Assembly: GCA_021414165.1 (NCBI GenBank)
Contig: JAIOPA010000318.1
Coordinates: 1 to 8,352, forward strand
Source of the DNA: Candidatus Eiseniibacteriota bacterium
GTDB taxonomy: Bacteria > Eisenbacteria > RBG-16-71-46
Reading direction: 5' to 3'
Length of the DNA: 8,352 nt
Positions 1-5,324 of the stretch are shown one piece after another. Each line of letters starts with the position of its first letter. Position 1 is the first letter of the stretch. The notes beneath the pieces were generated by a model that searched no databases, had not been told where the DNA came from, and was given only the letters and a program-made list of their open reading frames with translations. The position numbers and the translations under genes were made by a program.

Positions 1-330
1 GTCGATGTGAACCGTGAGTCCACGCCGGAGTGTGTGACCTGCCACGTGGTGGGCTACCAGCAGTCGGGCGGCTTCCACGCGTCCGAGGACGCCGGCAAGC
101 TGGGCAACGTGCAGTGCGAGAACTGCCACGGCATGGGCACGCAGCACGAGGCGCTGGCCGCGGCACCCGCCAAGGTGACCGAGGCCACATGCCGGTCGTG
201 TCACAACAGCACGACCAGCCCGAACTTCGACTTCGCGGTGTTCCAGCCACACATCGTGCACCAGGTGCCCGCCGTGCTGCCCAAGCTGCCGCCGAGCCCG
301 GCGCAGGACAAGATGAAGGCCGGGCACTAG
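1..330 (+). CDS. cytochrome c554-type multihaem protein, C-terminal part (5' end outside window)
   Basis: The reading frame is open from the first base to TAG at 328-330, so the gene starts upstream; a GTG at 7 is only an internal codon. The 109 visible residues carry three CxxCH haem c attachment motifs: CVTCH (nt 31-45), CENCH (115-129) and CRSCH (190-204). The segment aligns along its whole length with the C-terminus of the lipoprotein at 3131-4507. Shared features are the context GNVQCE-CHGMGT-H, the extra histidine after the third motif, and a PH-x-x-H segment after the last motif that could supply distal haem ligands. By that comparison a fourth CxxCH lies upstream of the window, making a tetrahaem domain of the cytochrome c554 family. 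Such proteins are exported and carry electrons outside the cytoplasm. Whether the missing N-terminus also holds a UshA-like domain cannot be seen. The family call is strong; the redox partner is unknown. Confidence 0.88.
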   Translation, partial: VDVNRESTPECVTCHVVGYQQSGGFHASEDAGKLGNVQCENCHGMGTQHEALAAAPAKVTEATCRSCHNSTTSPNFDFAVFQPHIVHQVPAVLPKLPPSPAQDKMKAGH

Positions 331-343
331 CGGCCACTCTCGA

Positions 344-377
344 ACGCCCCCGTGGCCCGTTCCGGCCGCGGGGGCGT
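344..377 (+). terminator. strong GC hairpin after the cytochrome gene, no U-tract
   Basis: Bases 344-357 pair with 364-377 in a 14-bp stem with one T-G wobble and a six-base loop. It begins 14 bases after the stop codon of the cytochrome gene. No run of T follows, only CGACTTCTC, so it is not a classical intrinsic terminator. It could be a U-less terminator, a 3'-end stabiliser or a Rho-assisted stop. A second small hairpin (386-391 pairing with 396-401, loop TTGT) follows directly. Confidence 0.5.
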
Positions 378-428
378 CGACTTCTCGCACGTTGTCGTGC
401 GGGCGGCCGCGTCGTTCCTTCGGTGCGC

Positions 429-458
429 TTGACGGTCGTTCGGGCGGGCACCTAACTT
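429..458 (+). promoter_or_regulatory. possible sigma70-type promoter for cbs
   Basis: TTGACG at 429-434 matches five of six bases of the -35 consensus. TAACTT at 453-458, 18 bases downstream, keeps the T, A and final T of a -10 box. This would place the transcript start near 466 and give a leader of about 80 bases before the GTG at 548. The match is moderate, and short promoter-like words are common by chance. The position after a hairpin and before a new operon is the main support. Confidence 0.33.
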
Positions 459-536
459 GGCTGCTGGCCCAGAGCATGCGGCCCCCGGCATACCGAGGGG
501 CGCGCCGGCCGCTCCCAAACGACTTTCCCCTTCTCT

Positions 537-540
537 GGAG
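537..540 (+). promoter_or_regulatory. ribosome binding site that sets the cbs start
   Basis: GGAG ends seven bases before GTG at 548. The open frame continues upstream to 392, but those 52 codons are arginine- and proline-rich with no family similarity and cross a promoter-like region. Family homology begins immediately after the GTG, so this site decides the start. Confidence 0.7.
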
Positions 541-547
541 CGACCCC

Positions 548-1936
548 GTGAGCATCCTCGAGGGCTTGAACTACCACGAGTCCATTCTCGATACCGTTGG
601 CCACACCCCGCTGGTCCGCCTGCGCAAGGTGGCGCGCGATCTGCCGTGCCCCGTGCTGGCCAAGGTCGAGTTCTTCAATCCCGGCGGCAGCGTGAAGGAC
701 CGCATCGGTCTGGCCATGGTCGAGGCCGCCGAGCGCGAGGGCCGCTTGAAGCCGGGCGGCACGATCGTGGAATGCACCTCGGGCAACACCGGACTCGGTC
801 TGGCCATGGTCGCGGCGGTCAAGGGCTACAAGGCGGCCTTCTGCATGCCGGACAAGGTCTCGAGCGAGAAGGTGTACCTGCTCAAGGCGTTCGGCGCCGA
901 GGTGTTCCTGAGCCCCACGGCGGTGGAGCCCGAGCATCCCGAGAGCTACTACAGCGTCGCCAAGCGCATCTCGAGCGAGCGCCCCGGCGCGGTGCTCATG
1001 AACCAGTATCACAACCCCGCGAACCCCGAAGCGCACTTCAAGAGCACGGGGCCGGAGCTGTGGGAGCAGACCAAGGGCCGCATCACGCACTTCGTGGCCG
1101 GCATGGGCACGGGCGGCACGATCTCGGGCACGGGCAAGTATCTCAAGAAGCAGAATGCAAAGATCCAGGTGATCGGTGCGGACCCCGTGGGCTCGATCCT
1201 CAAGCACTACAAAGAGACGGGCCAGATGAGCGAGGCGCACACCTACAAGATCGAGGGTGTGGGCGAGGACTTCATCCCGACCGCGACCGACTTCGACGTG
1301 GTCGATCGCATCCTGCAGTGCAACGACCACGACGGCCTGAACCTGGCGCGCACGCTGGCGCGCGAAGAGGCCATCTTCGTGGGCGGCTCGGCGGGCATGG
1401 CGGCGTGGGTCGCACTCGAGGTGGCCAAGACGTGCGCGCCGAACGACCTGGTCGTGGTGCTGCTGCCGGACACCGGCGAGCGCTACCTGACCAAGGTGCA
1501 CAATGACGAGTGGATGCGCGACAACCACCTGCTCGATCCGTCGAACATGCGCGCGGGCAACGTGGCGGCCGGTAAGGCCGCACGGCTGCGCACGCTGTTC
1601 AAGGTGGAGTCGGGCGAGCCGCTCAAGAAGGCACTGGCGTTGATCCAGCAGCACGACGTGTCGCAGCTTCCCGTGTTCAAGGGCGCCGAGGTCGTGGGCA
1701 CGCTCGATGAGGGCGATGTGTTGAAGACCGCGCTCGCGAACCCGGCCGCGTTGGAGCAGCCGGTCGACGCGATCATGGCCGCGCCGCTGCCGATCGTGGC
1801 GGCCGATGAGTCGGCCGACGTGGTCGCCAAGCTGCTCGCCACGCGCTCGCCGGCCGTGCTGGTCAAGACCGATGGCGCCATCAAGAGCATCCTGACGCGC
1901 TTCGACATGCTGCAGTTCATCGCGGGAGGCGAGTAG
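548..1936 (+). CDS. cbs: cystathionine beta-synthase (PLP enzyme with C-terminal CBS domain pair)
   Basis: This 462-residue cytosolic PLP enzyme would condense homocysteine with serine (or an activated serine) to cystathionine, the first step of transsulfuration; family members can also release H2S. The catalytic fold spans about 8-330. Lys50 in NPGGSVKDR is the PLP Schiff-base lysine, SGNTG (78-82) grips the substrate carboxylate, GTGGTISGTG (187-196) is the phosphate-binding loop, and GGSAG lies at 279-283. Residues about 346-460 form two CBS motifs, a regulatory Bateman module that binds adenosine-type ligands in relatives. The N-terminal haem-binding extension of the animal enzyme is absent, as is usual in bacteria. 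Length fits bacterial CBS. GTG at 548 is preferred because of the GGAG site and homology. The stop overlaps the next gene's GTG by one base, indicating translational coupling with the second transsulfuration enzyme. A cysteine synthase-like activity is the main alternative. Confidence 0.93.
   Translation: MSILEGLNYHESILDTVGHTPLVRLRKVARDLPCPVLAKVEFFNPGGSVKDRIGLAMVEAAEREGRLKPGGTIVECTSGNTGLGLAMVAAVKGYKAAFCMPDKVSSEKVYLLKAFGAEVFLSPTAVEPEHPESYYSVAKRISSERPGAVLMNQYHNPANPEAHFKSTGPELWEQTKGRITHFVAGMGTGGTISGTGKYLKKQNAKIQVIGADPVGSILKHYKETGQMSEAHTYKIEGVGEDFIPTATDFDVVDRILQCNDHDGLNLARTLAREEAIFVGGSAGMAAWVALEVAKTCAPNDLVVVLLPDTGERYLTKVHNDEWMRDNHLLDPSNMRAGNVAAGKAARLRTLFKVESGEPLKKALALIQQHDVSQLPVFKGAEVVGTLDEGDVLKTALANPAALEQPVDAIMAAPLPIVAADESADVVAKLLATRSPAVLVKTDGAIKSILTRFDMLQFIAGGE
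1924..1929 (+). promoter_or_regulatory. ribosome binding site inside the cbs 3' end
   Basis: GGGAGG lies within the last codons of cbs, six bases before GTG at 1936. It supports starting the downstream gene at the overlapping TAGTG junction and suggests coupled, near-equal expression of the two enzymes. Confidence 0.7.
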
Positions 1937-3102
1937 TGGCGAACGTGACGAGCAAGTCCGGCATCAGCACCAAGGCCATCCATGCGGGCCAGCACCCGGA
2001 CCCGACGACCGGCGCGGTCATGACGCCGATCTACCAGACGAGCACGTACGCCCAGGAGTCGCTGGGGAATCACAAGGGCTTTGAATACGCGCGCACGCAC
2101 AACGCCACGCGTGCGGCACTCGAGGGCAACCTGGCCGGGCTCGAGGGCGCCAAGTACGGGCTGTCGTTCGGCTCGGGGTTGGCGGCCACGAACGCGCTCA
2201 TCCAAACGCTGTCGACGGGCGATCATGTGGTGTGCGGCCAGAACACCTATGGCGGCACCTACCGGTTGTTCGACAAGGTCTGGAAGCGCCACGGCCTCGA
2301 CTTCACGTTCGTCGATGCCACGTCGGTCGATGCCATCGCCGCGGCGTGCAAGCCCAACACCAAGATGATCTTCGTGGAGACGCCCACCAACCCGCTCATG
2401 CAGCTCACGGACATCGCGGCGGTGGTGAAGGTGGCGAAGCCGAAGGGCATCCGTGTCGTGGTCGACAACACGTTCATGACGCCGTACTTCCAGCGTCCGC
2501 TGGAGCTGGGCGCCGATGTGGCGTTCCACTCGGTGACCAAGTACCTGAACGGCCACAGCGACATGATCGGCGGCGCGCTGCTCACCAGTGACGACGCGCT
2601 GCACGAGCAGCTGCGCTTCCTGCAGAACGCGGCCGGCGCGGTGCCGGGCCCCATGGACTGCTTCCTGTGCCTGCGCGGCACCAAGACGCTGGCGGTGCGC
2701 ATGCAGCGCCATGACGAGAACGCGCGCGAGCTGGCCGCGATCCTCGAGAAGCACAAGGCTGTGACGCGCGTGTTCTACCCGGGCCTCGCGAGCCATCCGC
2801 AGCACGAGCTGGCCAAGCGGCAGGCGAGTGGCTTCGGCGGCATGATCTCGTTCATCCCGGGCGATGGCTCGCTCGAGGCGGGGCGCAAGGTGTTCAACCG
2901 CTTCCAGCTGTTCACGCGTGCCGAGAGCCTGGGCGGTGTCGAGAGCCTGGTGTGCCACCCGGCGTCCATGACGCATGCGTCGGTGCCGCGCGAGCATCGC
3001 TTGTCGATGGGCTTCGAAGACGGCCTGCTGCGGTTGTCGGTGGGCATCGAGGACGTGGCGGATCTGCGCGCCGATCTGGAGCAGGCCCTTGGCGGGCTCT
3101 GA
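1936..3102 (+). CDS. cystathionine gamma-lyase / gamma-synthase family PLP enzyme
   Basis: This 388-residue protein belongs to the Cys/Met metabolism PLP family (fold type I). With CBS upstream, the likely role is cleavage of cystathionine to cysteine, 2-oxobutyrate and ammonia, completing reverse transsulfuration. Cystathionine gamma-synthase cannot be excluded from sequence alone. Tyr51 and Arg53 in YARTHNATR match the residues that reach the neighbouring subunit's PLP phosphate. QNTYGGTYRLF supplies the catalytic tyrosine region, Asp177 in VVDNTF faces the pyridine nitrogen, and Lys202 in SVTKYLNGHSD is the Schiff-base lysine. SLGGVESL contains the glutamate found in gamma-lyases and gamma-synthases but not in beta-lyases. 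The usual NPTR near residue 57 is NATR here. Length is normal for the family. It starts at GTG overlapping the cbs stop and ends 28 bases before the UshA-cytochrome lipoprotein, so all three probably share a transcript. Confidence 0.92.
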   Translation: MANVTSKSGISTKAIHAGQHPDPTTGAVMTPIYQTSTYAQESLGNHKGFEYARTHNATRAALEGNLAGLEGAKYGLSFGSGLAATNALIQTLSTGDHVVCGQNTYGGTYRLFDKVWKRHGLDFTFVDATSVDAIAAACKPNTKMIFVETPTNPLMQLTDIAAVVKVAKPKGIRVVVDNTFMTPYFQRPLELGADVAFHSVTKYLNGHSDMIGGALLTSDDALHEQLRFLQNAAGAVPGPMDCFLCLRGTKTLAVRMQRHDENARELAAILEKHKAVTRVFYPGLASHPQHELAKRQASGFGGMISFIPGDGSLEAGRKVFNRFQLFTRAESLGGVESLVCHPASMTHASVPREHRLSMGFEDGLLRLSVGIEDVADLRADLEQALGGL

Positions 3103-3130
3103 GCCGAAGCGTACGGGCAGCGCGGGGCGG

Positions 3131-4507
3131 ATGCTCCGCCTCGCGCTGTTCGCTTGCGCCTGCGCGTTGCTGGCGGGCTGCGGGGGTGATCGCAGCTCAC
3201 TCGTGATCGTGACCACGAACGACGTGGGCGGTAAGACCAGCCCGTGCGGCTGCCACACGCCCAAGGGCGGGTTGGCGCGCAAGGCCACGTTCCTGGACAG
3301 CGTGCGCACGAAGCATGCGAACGTGTTGGCGCTCGATGCCGGCGGGTTCTTCCCGGCCACCGATGACGAGCGCGAGGCCGCGCCGTTCATGCTGGCCGAG
3401 ATGGCGCGCATGGGCACCGCGGCGGCCGGCGTGGGCGCGAACGAACTGCGCTACGGCTATGCGTTCGCGCGCGAGCACGCACGCTCGGCCGGCGTGCCGC
3501 TGGTGAGCGCGAACCTGGTGAAGTACCCCGATGGCCAGCCGGCGTTCGAGGGCTGGCGCATCGTGGAGTCGGGCGGCTACAAGGTGGGCGTGTTCGGCCT
3601 CCTCTCGCGCACCGCCGAGTTGGGCCCCGCGCGCGATTCACTGCGCGCCGACGACCCGGACTCCTGCGCCACGACTGCGATCGCAGCGCTGCGCAAGGCC
3701 GGCGCCGAGATCGTGGTGCTGCTGTCGCAGTTGGGCAAGGCCGAGGGCGAGTCGCTCGCGACACGCGTGAAGGGCATCGATCTCGTGGTCGGCGGTGGTG
3801 GCGTGCCGGTGCTGCCGTCGGGCCAGAAGGTCGCGGGCGCGATCGCGCTGTACGGCGGCAATCAGGGCTGGCACGTGGGCGTGGCCGACGTACGGCTCAC
3901 GAAGGAGCGCCGCGTGCTCGACGTGGCGGCGAAGACCGTGGTGCTGGATCCCGCCGTTCGCAATCAGCCCGCCATGGAGGCGCGTGTGAAGGCGTTCGAG
4001 GATTCCATGAACGCGCACCTGCAGGCGCGCGATGCGGCCATGGGCGCGGGTGTCACGCCCGGCGCCAACGTGGCCCACTATGTGGGCATGTCGAACTGCA
4101 TCAAGTGCCACGTGCCGGAGTTCGAGCAGTGGAAGCAGAGCCCGCACGCCAAGGCGTGGGCCACGCTCACCGAGCAGCACAAGGAATCGACGCCGGCCTG
4201 CGTGGGCTGCCATGTGACGGGTTATCGCGAGCCCGGCGGGTTCCGTACCGCCGACGATGCCGCGCGGCTCGGCAACGTGCAGTGCGAGTCGTGTCACGGC
4301 ATGGGCACCGATCACCGCAAGTGGGTCGACGAGGGCAACACGGTCGCCGAGGCCACGTGCCGCAAGTGCCACACCGAGACCACGAGCCCCACGTTCACCA
4401 TGGCGGCGTACCGGCCCCATGTGCTGCACACGCCGCCCGCGGGCCTCAAACCACTCCCGGAGAGCCCGGCCAAGCGCCTCATGCGCGAGGGAAAAGCGCC
4501 GCACTGA
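3131..4507 (+). CDS. lipoprotein: degenerate UshA/5'-nucleotidase-like domain fused to tetrahaem cytochrome c554 domain
   Basis: The 458-residue product starts with a lipoprotein signal (residues 1-16, lipobox LLAG before Cys17), so it should be lipid-anchored outside the cytoplasm. Residues about 23-270 follow the plan of the UshA metallophosphatase domain: TTNDVGG (28-34), a PCGC motif (38-41) before GGLARKAT, LDAGGFF (68-74), GANELRYG (102-109), VLLSQLG (196-202) and VVGGGGV (219-225). Compared with active relatives, the usual D-x-H, G-D, N-H, H and G-H-x-H ligands appear mostly replaced, so hydrolysis looks unlikely. The C-terminal nucleotidase domain is absent. Residues about 316-435 carry four CxxCH motifs (323, 357, 385, 410) and extra histidines H339, H395, H430 and H433 as possible axial ligands. 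ATG at 3131 is chosen because the signal peptide starts there, 28 bases after the gamma-lyase stop; the upstream open frame lies inside that gene. Function is unknown. Confidence 0.85.
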   Translation: MLRLALFACACALLAGCGGDRSSLVIVTTNDVGGKTSPCGCHTPKGGLARKATFLDSVRTKHANVLALDAGGFFPATDDEREAAPFMLAEMARMGTAAAGVGANELRYGYAFAREHARSAGVPLVSANLVKYPDGQPAFEGWRIVESGGYKVGVFGLLSRTAELGPARDSLRADDPDSCATTAIAALRKAGAEIVVLLSQLGKAEGESLATRVKGIDLVVGGGGVPVLPSGQKVAGAIALYGGNQGWHVGVADVRLTKERRVLDVAAKTVVLDPAVRNQPAMEARVKAFEDSMNAHLQARDAAMGAGVTPGANVAHYVGMSNCIKCHVPEFEQWKQSPHAKAWATLTEQHKESTPACVGCHVTGYREPGGFRTADDAARLGNVQCESCHGMGTDHRKWVDEGNTVAEATCRKCHTETTSPTFTMAAYRPHVLHTPPAGLKPLPESPAKRLMREGKAPH

Positions 4508-4523
4508 GGTCACCGCGAGGTCA
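4506..4523 (+). repeat. short direct repeat GAGGTCA x2
   Basis: GAGGTCA occurs at 4506-4512 and again at 4517-4523, eleven bases apart start to start, close to one helical turn. It overlaps the stop codon of the cytochrome lipoprotein and lies about 105 bases upstream of the predicted -35 box. It may be a regulator half-site pair or chance. Confidence 0.35.
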
Positions 4524-4570
4524 TTTTCAGGTGATCCTGGGATATCTCGCGGGGTCTATTCTGAGTCAAA

Positions 4571-4585
4571 GTGTTGTCAGAACAC
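4571..4585. promoter_or_regulatory. inverted repeat, candidate operator
   Basis: GTGTT (4571-4575) and AACAC (4581-4585) form a perfect 5-bp palindrome around five bases. It sits in an unusually AT-rich stretch for this window, 43 bases upstream of the TTGACA box. The position suits an activator or repressor dimer, but no regulator family can be named. Confidence 0.3.
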
Positions 4586-4627
4586 GATTTGAGCCTTTTG
4601 GACCGGGTTCCGGAGCGCGAAACAGGG

Positions 4628-4656
4628 TTGACAAGGAATCCTATCGTGCCTAGCCT
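4628..4656 (+). promoter_or_regulatory. sigma70-type promoter with consensus -35
   Basis: A perfect TTGACA at 4628-4633 is followed after exactly 17 bases by TAGCCT at 4651-4656, which keeps the T, A and final T of TATAAT. Transcription would begin near 4663. It is the best promoter-like sequence seen in the window. It would drive either a short RNA ending at the terminator at 4749-4778 or, by read-through, the small lipoprotein gene. Confidence 0.55.
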
Positions 4657-4662
4657 GCGGTT

Positions 4663-4779
4663 CGCTTTTCTGGGGAGGGTGCCCCGCCGCAAGGCATGCA
4701 CTCTGGCCGCGATCACAACCGCATACGCGCAAGGACGCAGCCTGCCCGACACCGCTCGCTACACAGTGGTGTTTTTTTC
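4663..4779 (+). ncRNA. candidate small RNA or attenuated 5' leader
   Basis: This stretch of about 117 bases lies between a consensus-like promoter and an intrinsic terminator, and no credible protein is encoded in it. Local folds are visible: a GCC-GCAA-GGC mini-hairpin with a GNRA loop around 4687-4696, GGGG/CCCC arms around 4672-4685, and the terminator stem at the 3' end. No known RNA family was recognised. Two readings are possible: an independent small RNA, or a leader that controls read-through into the lipoprotein gene starting 86 bases after the U-tract. A third is a long 3' untranslated region of the upstream operon. Confidence 0.35.
4749..4778 (+). terminator. intrinsic terminator with U-tract
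   Basis: Bases 4749-4756 (ACACCGCT) pair with 4765-4772 (AGTGGTGT) in an 8-bp stem with one G-T wobble and an eight-base loop. An uninterrupted run of seven T follows at 4772-4778. It lies upstream of the small lipoprotein gene, so it ends either the preceding operon or a short RNA made from the promoter at 4628. Confidence 0.72.
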
Positions 4780-4853
4780 TGGGCACCTACCTCAACTGGA
4801 CTTTGGGAAAAACACGGTCGCTCCCGGCGGATGTCCGGAGAGTGACAGCGTGG

Positions 4854-4862
4854 AAGGAGGTG
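4854..4862 (+). promoter_or_regulatory. near-perfect Shine-Dalgarno of the small lipoprotein gene
   Basis: AAGGAGGTG is complementary to the 16S rRNA 3' end over its full length. It stands five bases (counted from AAGGAGG) before GTG at 4866 but fourteen before ATG at 4875, so the GTG start fits better. Such a strong site suggests high translation. Confidence 0.7.
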
Positions 4863-4865
4863 AAC

Positions 4866-5063
4866 GTGCACACGATGCGTAAGCTCTTTATTCTGGCGCT
4901 GATGGCTCTGGCTCTCGCGTTCGTTGCTGTGGGCTGTGGCAAGAAGGCTGAGGAGACGCCGGCCGCCACCGAGACGACGCCGACGGAGACGACGGACAGC
5001 ACGGCGATGGGCTCGATGGATTCCACGTCGACCATGGCTGCTGATTCGACGGCGGCCCACTAA
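4866..5063 (+). CDS. small Thr/Ser/Asp-rich lipoprotein, 65 aa
   Basis: The product has a classical lipoprotein signal: MRKLF, a hydrophobic LALMALALAF core, then VAVGC with the modified cysteine. The mature part is only about 42 residues, starts GKKAEE and continues as a low-complexity run of Thr, Ala, Glu, Ser, Met and Asp (repeated TET and DST words) ending TAAH. It is probably a disordered, acidic, lipid-anchored envelope protein; no catalytic domain is present. Very small threonine-rich lipoproteins of this type are frequent in uncultivated GC-rich phyla, but no function is known to me. GTG 4866 is chosen from Shine-Dalgarno spacing; ATG 4875 would give 62 residues and an equally good signal peptide. 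The gene has its own ribosome site and terminator and stands as a single transcription unit. Local GC is lower than in its neighbours, probably because of the low-complexity composition. Confidence 0.82.
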   Translation: MHTMRKLFILALMALALAFVAVGCGKKAEETPAATETTPTETTDSTAMGSMDSTSTMAADSTAAH

Positions 5064-5096
5064 GGCTTCTGCCTTCTGTGGATCGTGTGTGACCTT

Positions 5097-5132
5097 GGGG
5101 AGTCGCGTAGTTCGCGACTCCCCTTCGGTTTT
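5097..5132 (+). terminator. intrinsic terminator of the small lipoprotein gene
   Basis: GGGGAGTCGCG (5097-5107) and CGCGACTCCCC (5113-5123) make a perfect 11-bp stem with a TAGTT loop, followed by TTCGGTTTTCT. It starts 34 bases after the stop codon. The perfect stem and T-rich tail make this the clearest terminator of the window. Confidence 0.88.
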
Positions 5133-5134
5133 CT

Positions 5135-5251
5135 GCTCCGGGTGGCAACCCGGGGCCGCCCTGCCGCGTATCGAGGGCACAGCATGTAACGGCCCCGTGA
5201 CGGAACGGGCCGAGCCGGTCCTGTCGCCCGCCACGCCCCCAGCCGGGGCGT
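5135..5251 (+). other. structured GC-rich leader with three tandem hairpins
   Basis: The interval between the lipoprotein terminator and the next gene (about 190 bases) contains three separate stems: 5135-5143 with 5148-5156 (9 bp, loop GGCA, one wobble), 5191-5198 with 5205-5211 (one bulged C), and 5233-5239 with 5245-5251 (7 bp, perfect). No convincing promoter or coding frame was seen here. It may be a 5' leader of the membrane protein gene; high GC alone also yields stems, so significance is uncertain. Confidence 0.35.
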
Positions 5252-5324
5252 CGCGGACGGCCCCGGCCGGTCCTGGCCACTCCACGGGGGCGGCGTCCAC
5301 GGTGTGACGACCGGAGGTAGCAAG

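Noticed and set aside
392..547. Upstream extension of cystathionine beta-synthase from 392
   Set aside because: The extra 52 residues have no family similarity, cross a hairpin and a promoter-like sequence, and GTG 548 has a good ribosome site.
2975..3130. Upstream extension of the cytochrome lipoprotein from 2975
   Set aside because: It lies inside the gamma-lyase gene and would bury the clear lipoprotein signal peptide that starts at 3131.
4709..4745. Resemblance to SRP RNA (CAAGGACGCAGCC) or to a c-di-GMP-I riboswitch core (GGACGCA-GCC)
   Set aside because: The matching strand that should pair with the SRP motif is absent, and the riboswitch lacks the conserved AA in its CAAAGCC element and a receptor for the GNRA loop. 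A covariance-model search would settle it.
4696..4850. Possible leader peptide starting ATG at 4696 and covering the terminator
   Set aside because: No well-placed Shine-Dalgarno sequence, arginine- and histidine-rich chance composition, and no run of a regulatory amino acid as in known attenuator peptides.
4571..4882. 103-codon + strand frame across the intergenic region
   Set aside because: It runs through the promoter, the terminator and the ribosome site of the lipoprotein gene, has no ribosome site of its own, and its product shows no recognisable pattern.
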